Shown: positions 45,677 through 54,211 of the stretch, piece after piece
Layout of the letters: every line of letters starts with the position of its first letter
How positions within the stretch are numbered: position 1 is the first letter of the stretch
DNA from: Mucilaginibacter_A sp965201005
Lineage (GTDB): Bacteria; Bacteroidota; Bacteroidia; Sphingobacteriales; Sphingobacteriaceae
Direction of reading: 5' to 3'
DNA: 64,000 nt
NCBI RefSeq assembly: GCF_965201005.1
Contig: NZ_OZ241747.1
Location: forward strand, 3,224,001 to 3,288,000
The notes under the pieces: generated by a model
The model's input: the letters and a program-made list of their open reading frames with translations, nothing else
Database searches by the model: none
What the model was told of the DNA's origin: nothing
Translations under genes and position numbers: made by a program

Positions 45677-45752
45677 TAAAAGAAGCATTTACAGATTTTT
45701 CCTTTGTTTAAAACCACGAAGTTCACCCAAAAAACAGGCATAAAAACAGCAT
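45677..45752. repeat. Two reverse motifs in the hemE-hemJ gap
   Basis: TAAAAGAAGCAT (45677-45688) preceded by TTTATACCGG, and the CTG-type TAAAAACAGCAT (45741-45752). Both point the same way; the second ends 3 bp before the hemJ start codon. Confidence 0.8.
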
Positions 45753-45755
45753 CCG

Positions 45756-46295
45756 ATGTACTTGTACCTTAAAGCCGTCCATATTATTTTTGTAGTCAGT
45801 TGGATGGCTGGGCTGTTTTATGTGGTCCGTTTGTTTATTTATCATACCGAGGCGCAGGACAAGCCGGAAATTGAAAAAAAAGTGCTTTCCGATCAGTTTG
45901 AAATCATCGAAAAAAAGCTGTTCAACATCATCACCACGCCAGCCATGATCCTGACTTTACTGGCTGGGATCGCCATGGTTTGCATCAACCCAAATTTATT
46001 AAAACAAAGCTGGCTGCAGGTAAAATTAGGTTTTGTTCTGGGCTTGATGGTGTATCATTTTATCTGCCAAAACATGATGCTGCAAATGCGGAAAGGCATT
46101 TACAAATTTACTTCCACCCAACTGCGCATTTGGAACGAAGTGGCCACGATACTGCTTTTTGCCATTGTTTTTCTGGCCGTTTTAAAAAATGCTTTAAGCT
46201 GGGTTTTTGGGGTGATCGGCCTGCTGGTGTTTTCGCTGATCATCATGTCGGCAGTTAAAATTTATAAATATTACCGGTTGAAAAATCAGGGATAA
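45756..46295 (+). CDS. hemJ: HemJ-type protoporphyrinogen IX oxidase
   Basis: 179 residues with four to five membrane helices. The N-terminal LKAVHIIFVVSWMAGLFYVVRLFIYH carries the conserved His and the family pattern; FEIIEKKLFNIITTPAMILTLLAG and WLQVKLGFVLGLMVYHF follow. Neither HemG nor HemY is present in the cluster, so this enzyme probably oxidises protoporphyrinogen. It closes the hem cluster. Confidence 0.9.
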   Translation: MYLYLKAVHIIFVVSWMAGLFYVVRLFIYHTEAQDKPEIEKKVLSDQFEIIEKKLFNIITTPAMILTLLAGIAMVCINPNLLKQSWLQVKLGFVLGLMVYHFICQNMMLQMRKGIYKFTSTQLRIWNEVATILLFAIVFLAVLKNALSWVFGVIGLLVFSLIIMSAVKIYKYYRLKNQG

Positions 46296-46495
46296 AACTT
46301 TAAATCGGTACTTGTCTTTAAAAATCATTTTTAGTTTTCTTCGTTTTATCCTGATACTTTAAAAAAACATTCAGGATTTGTAGCCGGATTGTTTTAAAAA
46401 ACTGTTGCTCCGGTTATCCGGGAAGTGAACATCTGTTTGTTAAAACCAGTTTTTCATTCTTAAAACCAGATTAAATCTGCGCCAACAAGTTTGCA

Positions 46496-46590
46496 ATGCT
46501 TCTTTTATCGCCTAAATTTTTGTTTTTATAATTGCTGCTGATAAAAAATCTATAAAAAACCACCATATTTTTAGGTGATAAAAGAAGCAT
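46496..46590. repeat. Inverted motif pair, 95 bp
   Basis: ATGCTTCTTTTA (46496-46507) followed by TCGCCTAAAT, and GATAAAAGAAGCAT (46577-46590) preceded by TTTTTAGGT. No outer arms. The 20 bases from 46494 are repeated within the pruA coding sequence at 51224. Confidence 0.85.
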
Positions 46591-46661
46591 GATCTGTACT
46601 TTGTCGCATTTGCCCCCTTAAATTGTCATGGCTCCGCCTGCCTTTATTAGTTTCTGTACCG

Positions 46662-46669
46662 TAAATTTG
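46662..46669 (+). promoter_or_regulatory. Candidate -7 box TAAATTTG
   Basis: TAAATTTG fits TAnnTTTG exactly and stands 20 bp before the start of the DUF1569-like gene, giving a very short leader. No clear -33 box. Confidence 0.4.
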
Positions 46670-46688
46670 TTTGATAACTGGTAGAAAT

Positions 46689-47132
46689 ATGAAAACCATA
46701 TTCAATGAAACAACAAGGGATGAATTGATCAACAGGATCAATACGCTTGATGAAAGCAGCACAGCGCAATGGGGCAAAATGAATGTTTATCAGATGCTGA
46801 AACATTGTACGCTGTGGGAAGAAATGGTTTTAGGCAATAAAAAGTACAAACGTGCATTGCTTGGCCGCCTGTTTGGTAAAATGGCTTTAAAAATTGTTCT
46901 AAAAGATGAAAAACCATTACAGCGAAATACACCCACAATTGCTGAACTTAAAATAAACGGAAACGGAAATGTTTCAACCCAAAAAATAAAATGGCTTGCC
47001 AGGATTGATGAATATCAGCATTTTTCAAACCTTGACTTCGTACATCCTTTTTTCGGAAGCATGACAAAAGAACAGATTGGATATATGGTTTATAAGCATA
47101 TCGACCATCATCTCCGGCAATTTAATAGTTAG
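46689..47132 (+). CDS. DUF1569 (DinB-like) family protein
   Basis: 147 residues from ATG 46689 (MKTIFNETTRDELINRINTLD). The four-helix DinB-like pattern has metal-binding histidines in QMLKHCTLWEE, HPFFGSMTKEQIGYMVYKHIDHHLRQF. Proteins of this family are putative metal-dependent, thiol-related enzymes of unknown substrate. An upstream in-frame ATG at 46671 is less likely. Confidence 0.8.
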   Translation: MKTIFNETTRDELINRINTLDESSTAQWGKMNVYQMLKHCTLWEEMVLGNKKYKRALLGRLFGKMALKIVLKDEKPLQRNTPTIAELKINGNGNVSTQKIKWLARIDEYQHFSNLDFVHPFFGSMTKEQIGYMVYKHIDHHLRQFNS

Positions 47133-47201
47133 CGGTAATTGAATAGCGATACTGTACTGAAACATTTCAAATAAGAAAAAAAAACCTAAAAAATAAAAAT
47201 C

Positions 47202-47639
47202 ATGGCACTCATCAATCCTTACCTTAACTTCAACGGAAATGCCGAAGAAGCATTTAATTTTTACAAATCAGTTTTTGGCGGCGAGTTCGCAAAAGTGATG
47301 CGTTTTAAAGACCTGTCAAGCCCTGAGTTTCCAGTAACAGAAAATGAGGCAAATAAAATAATGCACATCGCTTTGCCCATCGGAAAAAATATTTTAATGG
47401 CCAATGACGTTCCGGAAAGTATGGGAAAAACAAATGAAAACGAAAACAGGTCTAAAATATCGATTAGTGCAGAAAGCCGTGATGAAGCGGATAAATTGTA
47501 CAATGGGCTTTCGGCAGGCGGACAAATTGAAATGCCAATTGGAGACAGTCCCTGGGGTTCCTATTTTGGTTGTTTCAGAGACAAATATGGAATTGAATGG
47601 ATGGTAGATTTTGATCCGAAGTACAAAGGGCAAATTTAA
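47202..47639 (+). CDS. VOC superfamily PhnB-like protein
   Basis: 145 residues. INPYLNFNGNAEEAFNFYKSVFGGEF, HIALPIGKNILMANDVPE and GDSPWGSYFGCFRDKYGIEWMVDFDPKY are typical of the PhnB/3-demethylubiquinone-methyltransferase-like glyoxalase fold. Function unknown. Probably transcribed with the DUF1569 gene. Confidence 0.88.
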   Translation: MALINPYLNFNGNAEEAFNFYKSVFGGEFAKVMRFKDLSSPEFPVTENEANKIMHIALPIGKNILMANDVPESMGKTNENENRSKISISAESRDEADKLYNGLSAGGQIEMPIGDSPWGSYFGCFRDKYGIEWMVDFDPKYKGQI

Positions 47640-48036
47640 CAGAAGAAAAACAAAGAACGATTAACATCGTATTGGCAATAGGCGGGCTGAATAGTTTGCC
47701 AGGCCAATTGGTATAACAGAATTTATTTATACCTTTTGAACTTTTCTTTGCACTTTAGATATATGATCTTATTTCAAAAATTCTATTTATAAAAACTTCT
47801 ATCCAAAAATCACAAGTCCAAAAAACAATGATAAAAGAAGCATTTAATTTCAGCGGATTGAAGATCTATAGTTCAAAGGACGGAGTTACAAACCCCAACC
47901 AGTAGAGTTTTAACCCTGAAAAACATTTGCAAGATTTACATAGCAAACTAATTTTATAATGGTAAAAGAAGCACTATAGGATTGAAAATTCATAAACTTA
48001 AAGATTGTTTGAAAGTCTCGATTAACAAATAAAATA
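47640..48036. other. 397-bp AT-rich intergenic region with two single motifs
   Basis: GATAAAAGAAGCAT at 47830-47843 and GGTAAAAGAAGCAC at 47961-47974 lie in the same orientation with no inverted partner. The rest is AT-rich with no gene. Confidence 0.65.
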
Positions 48037-49806
48037 ATGAATGTAAAAACTCTTTTGTTAGAAGAACAAGATATATTAAATAATCTTTACTTAAAATTAG
48101 AGAAAATAGAAGAATGTTTTGCATTGATTCAACCAGATAACTTTGATTGGAATACAGCTTCTGATGAATTGCGACTAATGCTTTCAATAGAGTACAATTC
48201 ATTATCTAAACTAAAAGTTGATCATACCCAAGAAATATTCACCTATAGAAAAACAATTGTCGAAGAATATCTGAACGAACGAATAAACGAAACTCAAAAT
48301 CATTTACTTAAAGCAAAGTATAACCACTTTTTATATTGTCTTACAACACATAATAAATTTGGAAATCAAGCTATTGAAGAATATCAAAAAAATCTTGAAT
48401 TATATCTTGGCAATCCAAATCAAGAAGATGTAAGTTTAAACTTTCAAGAGGCGTTAGATATTATCATTCATTTAACAAAATCAACTAACCATAAAAAGGA
48501 GGAGTTTAAAAAACAAATTCATAATTATCTCAAAGATCATCAGATCTGTAACAGAATAAAAACGTACATAATAAGTTCAATTTTAAAATCTGACCTTTTT
48601 AAAGGTACTATTATTGAACTTGATTATATTTCTAAATTGTGCATTGATTTAGCAAAAAATGAAATTAAACATCGATTCGTAGAAATGAATTTGCAATTAG
48701 GGCTTGATATAGCAAAAAAGCTACAACAAAACTCTGAAATACAAAAAGCTATTAATGAACTTTTAGGAGATAATGAATACAAAAACATTAGACAATATGA
48801 TGGCAAGCCAGAAAGCATAATTATTCCTCACCAGAATAGGAAAACTTATAAAAATATTATTCAGTATTACAAAAACGCAACTAATATAGTTAAGCACGAT
48901 AAAGCAGTTTTAGAATATAATGAGAATAAAAAAAACTGTAAATTATTAAAGTTTTCTGCTAAAATTGGAAATAGCGATGAAAAGAAAAGAATATATGAAG
49001 AATTGTTTTTCTCAATTATAAACTCTTCTACAAAAAATATTCTTTACCAGCTTATACTTGGTAATAATTTAATGTTTATTCCTGATGAATATTTGGAAAA
49101 ATATGCTGAAGAGAATAAAAACAATTTCATGTACCAATATTTCAAGCTAAATCGAATAGATATAAATAATAATGAAAAAGATGTAGAAATAAAAGAGCAT
49201 TTAAAATTTGAGGCATATTCACTTTATCTCTCAAACACACTATACTTTTACTATGATGTCATTATGACAAGTTTTGAGTGTAAAAAACTTTCATACAATA
49301 AAGTAGCAAAGGAACTATCTATTAATTTGTTCTTTGGACAAGAATTGATAATTACTCGCAATGACCAAAATTTGTCATATACTTGGTTTTCAATGTTAGA
49401 TATAGGACTGAAAAGCTTTTTTGAACAACTCAAATTAGTACTTAGGAATAAACAACCAGATTGGAGATTTTCAATAGATTTTTTATCCCTAAAATTTGAA
49501 GGTGTTTTACGAGATATAGTTGACTTGACTGGTGGTATTATTACAAAAACCGACAAAAATGGAAACACAACTGAATTGATTTTAGAAGATTTACTAAGAA
49601 GTGATTCATTAAAGGAAGTTTTCAATAAGGACGATTTAAACTTATTTCAACATACACTTACAAACAAAGGATATAATATTAGGAATAACGTAGCTCACTC
49701 GTTTTATATACCACAAGATTATACTTGGTGTAAAGCAGTTTTAGTTTTTTTATGTGTTTTACGCTTGGCAAAGTATAATTACATGATCAACAAAGTTTCT
49801 CCTTAA
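48037..49806 (+). CDS. AT-rich DUF4209-like protein with a HEPN-type R-x4-H motif
   Basis: 589 residues, no signal or membrane segment. The N-terminal 400 residues are helical with no domain recognised. The C-terminal part FLSLKFEGVLRDIVDLTGG, TLEDLLRSDSLKEVF, KDDLNLFQHTLTNKGYNIRNNVAHSF fits the DUF4209 family; Arg549 and His554 form RNNVAH, the pattern of HEPN ribonucleases. Codons are strongly A/T-ending and the gene is far more AT-rich than the neighbours, a sign of recent transfer. It stands alone and ends at a strong terminator. A defence or RNA-cleavage role is plausible but not shown. Confidence 0.65.
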   Translation: MNVKTLLLEEQDILNNLYLKLEKIEECFALIQPDNFDWNTASDELRLMLSIEYNSLSKLKVDHTQEIFTYRKTIVEEYLNERINETQNHLLKAKYNHFLYCLTTHNKFGNQAIEEYQKNLELYLGNPNQEDVSLNFQEALDIIIHLTKSTNHKKEEFKKQIHNYLKDHQICNRIKTYIISSILKSDLFKGTIIELDYISKLCIDLAKNEIKHRFVEMNLQLGLDIAKKLQQNSEIQKAINELLGDNEYKNIRQYDGKPESIIIPHQNRKTYKNIIQYYKNATNIVKHDKAVLEYNENKKNCKLLKFSAKIGNSDEKKRIYEELFFSIINSSTKNILYQLILGNNLMFIPDEYLEKYAEENKNNFMYQYFKLNRIDINNNEKDVEIKEHLKFEAYSLYLSNTLYFYYDVIMTSFECKKLSYNKVAKELSINLFFGQELIITRNDQNLSYTWFSMLDIGLKSFFEQLKLVLRNKQPDWRFSIDFLSLKFEGVLRDIVDLTGGIITKTDKNGNTTELILEDLLRSDSLKEVFNKDDLNLFQHTLTNKGYNIRNNVAHSFYIPQDYTWCKAVLVFLCVLRLAKYNYMINKVSP

Positions 49807-49817
49807 ATCAACAACAT

Positions 49818-49849
49818 AAAAAAGTCCAGCCTCACAGCCGGACTTTTTT
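49818..49849. terminator. Bidirectional hairpin terminator
   Basis: AAAAAAGTCC (49818-49827) and GGACTTTTTT (49840-49849) form a 10-bp stem with inner AGCC/GGCT-like pairing and T-runs on both strands. It separates the DUF4209 gene from the convergent pruA. Confidence 0.85.
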
Positions 49850-49855
49850 CAAACC

Positions 49856-51490
49856 CTACAATTCCTTCTCCAAAAAAGGATACTTATAATCTTTCGGCGG
49901 ATCAAAAGTTTCTTTGATCGTTCTTGGCGAAACCCATCGCAATAAATTAATCATGGAACCGGCTTTATCGTTCGTGCCCGAACCTCTGGCACCGCCAAAG
50001 GGCTGCTGGCCAACAACTGCTCCGGTACATTTATCGTTTACGTAAAAATTCCCGGCTGCATTCCGCAGTTCGTATGTTGCTTTTTCAATAGCATAACGAT
50101 CGGTAGAAATAATTGAACCGGTTAAAGCATAGGGCGAAGTTTGGTCAATAATTTCCATAATTTCCTCAAACTCCTCATCTTCATACACATAAACTGTTAA
50201 AACCGGCCCGAACAATTCTTCGCACATCGTTATATATTTCGGATCATCGGTTTTAATAATCGTTGGTTCGATAAAATAGCCAACAGATTTATCATAATTG
50301 CCGCCAGCAATAATTTCCACGCCGGATGCTGTTTTTGCGGCATCAATATAGTTGGCCAGTTTATCAAAAGATTGTTCGGTAATTACGGCATTTACAAAGT
50401 TTTCAAAATCCTCAACCGGTCCCATTTTGATACTTTGCAGATCGGTCAAAACTTTTTCCAGGATGGCAGGCCATAAAGATTTGGGCAGATAAACGCGTGA
50501 AGCAGCAGAACATTTTTGTCCCTGATATTCAAACGCACCACGCACAATGGCTGTAGCTGCAATATCCGGATCTGCACTTTTATGCACTAAAATAAAGTCT
50601 TTCCCGCCGGTTTCGCCCACAATGCGCGGATAAGTTTTGTATTTATGGATGTTGGTGCCGATGGTTTGCCAGATGTTTTGGAAAACTTTGGTAGAACCTG
50701 TAAAATGGATCCCGGCAAAATCAGGATGGTTAAAAATAATATCTCCGGCAACCGGCCCGTCAACATAAATTAAGTTGATCACGCCGTCGGGCAAACCTGC
50801 TTCTTTAAAAACCTGCATAATTACATTGGCGGCATAAACCTGCGGATAAGCCGGTTTCCAAACCACCACATTGCCCATCATGGCCGCAGATGCTGGCAGG
50901 TTTCCCGCTATTGCTGTAAAATTGAAAGGCGTTAACGCGAATACAAAACCTTCCAGCGGACGCTGTTCCATACGGTTCCATACGCCTTTGCCGGAAGCGG
51001 GCTGCTGCGCATAAATTTCGGACATATACGCTACGTTAAAGCGCAGAAAATCAATAAATTCGCAAGCCGCATCAATCTCGGCCTGAAAAGCATTTTTAGA
51101 TTGCCCCAACATCGTGGCGGCATTGATTTTATATCGATACGGTCCGGCAATCAGCTCGGCAGCTTTCAAAAATATTGCGGCACGCTGCTCCCAGGCCAGG
51201 TTTTCCCAGGCTTTTTTTGCGGCCAATGCTTCTTTTATCGCCTCTTTTACGTGGCTTGCATCGCCTTCGGAAAAATAACCTAAAACATGTTTATGATCGT
51301 GCGGCGGACGAATGGCCAGTTTATTTTCGGTACGCACTTCTTCGCCGCCAATATACATCGGGATATCCAGTTCCTGACTGCGGGCATCCTGTAACGCTTT
51401 TTTCAGCATCGCCCGTTCTATGCTGTGCAAACCGTAATTTAGGCCCGGTTCATTTACGGGTTCCGGTATCGTGAAAAATCCTTTGAGCAT
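49856..51490 (-). CDS. pruA: L-glutamate gamma-semialdehyde dehydrogenase
   Basis: 544 residues, usual length for the stand-alone P5C dehydrogenase. Aldehyde dehydrogenase motifs: FALTPFNFTAIAGNLPA, ITFTGSTKVF-like GIHFTGSTKVFQ, the base Glu in IVGETGGKDF, the nucleophile Cys in EYQGQKCSAASRVY, and CEELFGPVLTVYVYED. It oxidises glutamate semialdehyde to glutamate in proline breakdown. The codons for AIKEALA (51226-51237 on the plus strand) are a full copy of the dispersed motif. Confidence 0.93.
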   Translation of the reverse strand: MLKGFFTIPEPVNEPGLNYGLHSIERAMLKKALQDARSQELDIPMYIGGEEVRTENKLAIRPPHDHKHVLGYFSEGDASHVKEAIKEALAAKKAWENLAWEQRAAIFLKAAELIAGPYRYKINAATMLGQSKNAFQAEIDAACEFIDFLRFNVAYMSEIYAQQPASGKGVWNRMEQRPLEGFVFALTPFNFTAIAGNLPASAAMMGNVVVWKPAYPQVYAANVIMQVFKEAGLPDGVINLIYVDGPVAGDIIFNHPDFAGIHFTGSTKVFQNIWQTIGTNIHKYKTYPRIVGETGGKDFILVHKSADPDIAATAIVRGAFEYQGQKCSAASRVYLPKSLWPAILEKVLTDLQSIKMGPVEDFENFVNAVITEQSFDKLANYIDAAKTASGVEIIAGGNYDKSVGYFIEPTIIKTDDPKYITMCEELFGPVLTVYVYEDEEFEEIMEIIDQTSPYALTGSIISTDRYAIEKATYELRNAAGNFYVNDKCTGAVVGQQPFGGARGSGTNDKAGSMINLLRWVSPRTIKETFDPPKDYKYPFLEKEL

Positions 51491-51513
51491 GTTTTTTGTG
51501 TTGTTTGAAAATG

Positions 51514-51521
51514 CAAATATA
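51514..51521 (-). promoter_or_regulatory. Candidate -7 box TATATTTG for pruA
   Basis: Minus-strand TATATTTG is an exact TAnnTTTG match 24 bp before the pruA start. -33 box not clear. Confidence 0.45.
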
Positions 51522-51577
51522 AGGGTTTGGATGAGCTGTGGGCTACGAGGTTTGAGGTAAGAACTGTCGGCTTACCG

Positions 51578-51600
51578 ATGCTGTTTTTATCGGTATAAAA
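51578..51600. repeat. CTG-type motif after the cytochrome b stop
   Basis: ATGCTGTTTTTA then TCGGTATAAAA, 2 bp beyond the stop codon of the cytochrome b gene and 57 bp beyond the pruA promoter box. Confidence 0.8.
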
Positions 51601-51602
51601 AC

Positions 51603-52286
51603 CTAAAGTTCATCTTTTGCCCTTCCGCCGTTTATCATATCGGAAACAATGCCCTGGCTGCGGTTCCGTTCGGCCAAAACCACGCCTGTTATATGTACTA
51701 AAATAAAAGCCAAAACCAGGTACATGCAAAATCCATGTACGTCCTTGATGGAATGGCTGATATTTGGAGGAATGCCCAGTTTTTCGTCAAATGCCAGCGA
51801 AAGGCCGGTCAGCACCATGATGACAAGCAAAATGTAAAAACCCAGATAAATGACCTTTACCGCAAAATCATGCAGCGGATTGTCACCGTTTTTTCTCCGT
51901 TTAAAATAGTTGCGGTATGCTTCTTTTAGCTGTGTAAAATAGCGCTGTTGTTTTGGCCGGGAAAATATCAGGATCAGCCTGAAAACAAAAAAAGCGGCCA
52001 GCGCATAACCGAAATAAATATGGACTGACCAAACTTCGTCACTTTGTGCATGGGCGATGGCACGCGCCTGGTTTTGGGTCAAAACCAAACCATTTTTTTG
52101 GGATTCATTTTGGATGAAAGCTGCGTTGCCACGGGTTTTTAGCAGCGTAGAATTAATCAATACAGTGAGTAATGACCCGCTGATGATCAGCACGTTCATC
52201 CAATGCCAAAACCGCAACCCTGCCGGATAGCGTTTGTGCCGGGCAAGGTTTGCGGGGTCTTGTTTTACAGGTTCTATAAAGGCCAT
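51603..52286 (-). CDS. Cytochrome b561-like membrane protein
   Basis: 227 residues with four membrane helices: RFWHWMNVLIISGSLLTVLI, VHIYFGYALAAFFVFRLILIF, VIYLGFYILLVIMVLTGLSLA and GFCMYLVLAFILVHITGVVLAE. Histidines for two b hemes are in FWHW, SVHIYF, VHGFC and LVHITG. The family supplies electrons to periplasmic partners; a sulfite oxidase-like molybdoenzyme is encoded 7 kb away and could be one. The motif copy at 51917-51928 encodes KEA within the loop. Confidence 0.83.
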   Translation of the reverse strand: MAFIEPVKQDPANLARHKRYPAGLRFWHWMNVLIISGSLLTVLINSTLLKTRGNAAFIQNESQKNGLVLTQNQARAIAHAQSDEVWSVHIYFGYALAAFFVFRLILIFSRPKQQRYFTQLKEAYRNYFKRRKNGDNPLHDFAVKVIYLGFYILLVIMVLTGLSLAFDEKLGIPPNISHSIKDVHGFCMYLVLAFILVHITGVVLAERNRSQGIVSDMINGGRAKDEL

Positions 52287-52358
52287 TTTATGTATTTTAC
52301 AGGTTGATGAATGCTTAGTTTTTATAAGTTTGTTAAACAGAAAGCAGAAAAAAACCTG

Positions 52359-52448
52359 ATGCTTCTTTTATGCCCATAAAATTGCTTTCGTATTTTATGC
52401 CGATAAAAGAAGCATTAGGGACAAACCGGGCAAAATTTAAATAGCTTT
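52359..52448. repeat. Inverted motif pair with a faint right outer arm
   Basis: ATGCTTCTTTTA (52359-52370, then TGCCCATAAAA) and GATAAAAGAAGCAT (52402-52415, preceded by TTTTATGCC), 57 bp in all. AAAATTTAAATAGCTTT (52432-52448) resembles the right outer arm and overlaps the stop of the VIT-like gene. Confidence 0.8.
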
Positions 52449-52956
52449 AAGTGCCTACCCCTATTTTCCCGAGCAAAATCCCGATAATAAGCACTATTCC
52501 GCCACCCACTATCACCTGCAAGATAGTTGATACAAGTGGTGTTTTCATAAATTTATACCGGATAAATGCGATCATCAGCAACTCAAAAACCACAACTACA
52601 TAAGCTACGTGCAGAGCGGTATTGATGTTTTGTATCAGAAATGGTAAGGTATGCAGCATTCCGCCCAGTGCCGTTGCAAAAGCCGTAATGGCTCCGCGCG
52701 AAACAGGTGTGCCGCGGCCGGTAACCGTTCCGTCGTCTGACAAAGCTTCGGCCAGACCCATGCTGATGCCTGCGCCCAGCGAAGCCGCCAAACCAACGTA
52801 AAAAGCCTTGATCGGTTGTCCCGTCAGTTCCGCGGCGGCAAAAATTGGTGCCAACGTAGAAACCGAGCCGTCCATCAAACCCAATAAAGCCGGCTGCACT
52901 TTCTGGATTACATACTGCCGCTCGGCATTGTGGTCTATATTTTTTATTTCGTTCAT
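52447..52956 (-). CDS. VIT1/CCC1-like metal transporter family protein
   Basis: 169 residues. PALLGLMDGSVSTLAPIFAAAELTG is the VIT signature (LMDGSVSTLAPI), followed by AASLGAGISMGLAEALSDDG, and three further membrane helices. These proteins move Fe2+ or Mn2+ out of the cytoplasm. The length is below that of full VIT1 (about 230), but typical for bacterial short forms. Adjacent to heavy-metal efflux genes, consistent with a metal homeostasis region. Confidence 0.82.
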   Translation of the reverse strand: MNEIKNIDHNAERQYVIQKVQPALLGLMDGSVSTLAPIFAAAELTGQPIKAFYVGLAASLGAGISMGLAEALSDDGTVTGRGTPVSRGAITAFATALGGMLHTLPFLIQNINTALHVAYVVVVFELLMIAFIRYKFMKTPLVSTILQVIVGGGIVLIIGILLGKIGVGT

Positions 52957-53044
52957 TTTTATTTTTTTAGATTAAAGTAATCCCGTCCCAAAGCTGATTG
53001 CTGAAAGCCAGCTGCCTTCACCTCACAACCCAAACCTCCTGACC

Positions 53045-54211
53045 TTATTCCTCCTCGCCTGTATTTTTCATGGCCGATAAAATGGAAAATGCCCCTTTTA
53101 GCACAAATATTTGGTTGTGTAGTTCGGGTTTGTTCAGGTTGATCTCGTTCCAGCCGCCTTCCTGCACACCGATATTTACCGGCACCATGCTAAACAACAT
53201 TTTATGCTGAGGTTTTAACTGCGCCGTAAAAATATAAGGTTTGCCTTCAAAATTAACCAAAGCACCATCCGGAACGGCAAGTGTGTTTTGTGGTTTTGTT
53301 TCGATGACAGCCTGCAGGAACATATTGGGCAGCAGGCGCGGATCAGTTTTGAGGAAGTGGCAATGCACCAATACACTCCGCGAGCTGTCGAGCATCCGGC
53401 CGATCAAAATCACCTTTCCGGGATAGGTTTTGCCTGCGATACTTGGCAAGGTTATTTTAACGGCGTTCCCAATTTTGATCTTCGGGATGTCCTGCTCAAA
53501 AACAGTTAAGGTCGCGTGGATATCGCTGGTGTTTACCAATTCCATCAGTACGTCTGTCGGGTTTATGTATTTCCCGATGTTTACATTAACATTTGATACA
53601 TAGCCGTTTATAGGCGAAGTAATATAGATATAAGGCCGGATTGAAGAAGCGGTCAGTTTCTGTGAATTAATACCGAGCATAATTAACTTTTGTGCCAAAC
53701 CTGCTGCTTGTGCCTGTTCACTGTTGTAATCTGCCTGCGATTGCTGGTACATTTTTAGCGGGCTGGCCTGCTGTGCGCTCAATTCGCGCTGACGTGTCAT
53801 TTCCTGCTTCAAAAACACCATTCGGCTGGTTGTAGTCAGGTAATCCTGCTGTATAGTAATGTAGTCCTGGTTTTCTATTGTGGCCAAAACCTGCCCTTTG
53901 CGCACCGGCTGGCCAGGCAGCATGTCCGTCTGTTTTAAAAATCCGCCTAAAGGCACATTAATGGAAATCAGGTCCTCAGGCGGTACATCTACCTGGCCGT
54001 TTACATGCACATAGCCCGAAAGCTTGTGCATGGCCAGATGACCGGTGTCCACATTGCCGTTTTTGATCTGTGCCGCATCAAAAACAATGGTGTTGCCTTT
54101 CTCTTTTGGTTGCTGTGATTGTGGTTCCGACTGGTCTTTTTTGTTGTCGTCCCCTCCGTTGCCACAACCAAAAAACAACAGCGAAAGGATAATGATATAG
54201 CTAATTTTCAT
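53045..54211 (-). CDS. RND efflux periplasmic adaptor (CusB/CzcB-like lipoprotein)
   Basis: 388 residues from ATG 54211. Lipoprotein signal LLFFGCGNGG, then the beta-barrel/lipoyl hairpin (SINVPLGGFLKQTDMLPGQPVRKGQVLATIEN), coiled coil (VFLKQEMTRQRELSAQQASPLKMYQQ) and SPINGYVSNVNVNIGKYI. The start overlaps the RND-TolC stop by 4 bp (ATGA), so translation is coupled. Alternative longer reading from 54478 overlaps the RND gene and is rejected. Bridges the pump to the outer membrane. Confidence 0.9.
   Translation of the reverse strand: MKISYIIILSLLFFGCGNGGDDNKKDQSEPQSQQPKEKGNTIVFDAAQIKNGNVDTGHLAMHKLSGYVHVNGQVDVPPEDLISINVPLGGFLKQTDMLPGQPVRKGQVLATIENQDYITIQQDYLTTTSRMVFLKQEMTRQRELSAQQASPLKMYQQSQADYNSEQAQAAGLAQKLIMLGINSQKLTASSIRPYIYITSPINGYVSNVNVNIGKYINPTDVLMELVNTSDIHATLTVFEQDIPKIKIGNAVKITLPSIAGKTYPGKVILIGRMLDSSRSVLVHCHFLKTDPRLLPNMFLQAVIETKPQNTLAVPDGALVNFEGKPYIFTAQLKPQHKMLFSMVPVNIGVQEGGWNEINLNKPELHNQIFVLKGAFSILSAMKNTGEEE

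Larger units (their letters stand above)
46296..46688. other. 393-bp intergenic region after hemJ
   Basis: Holds AT-rich sequence, the inverted repeat pair at 46496-46590 and a candidate promoter at 46662. No gene seen. Confidence 0.6.
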
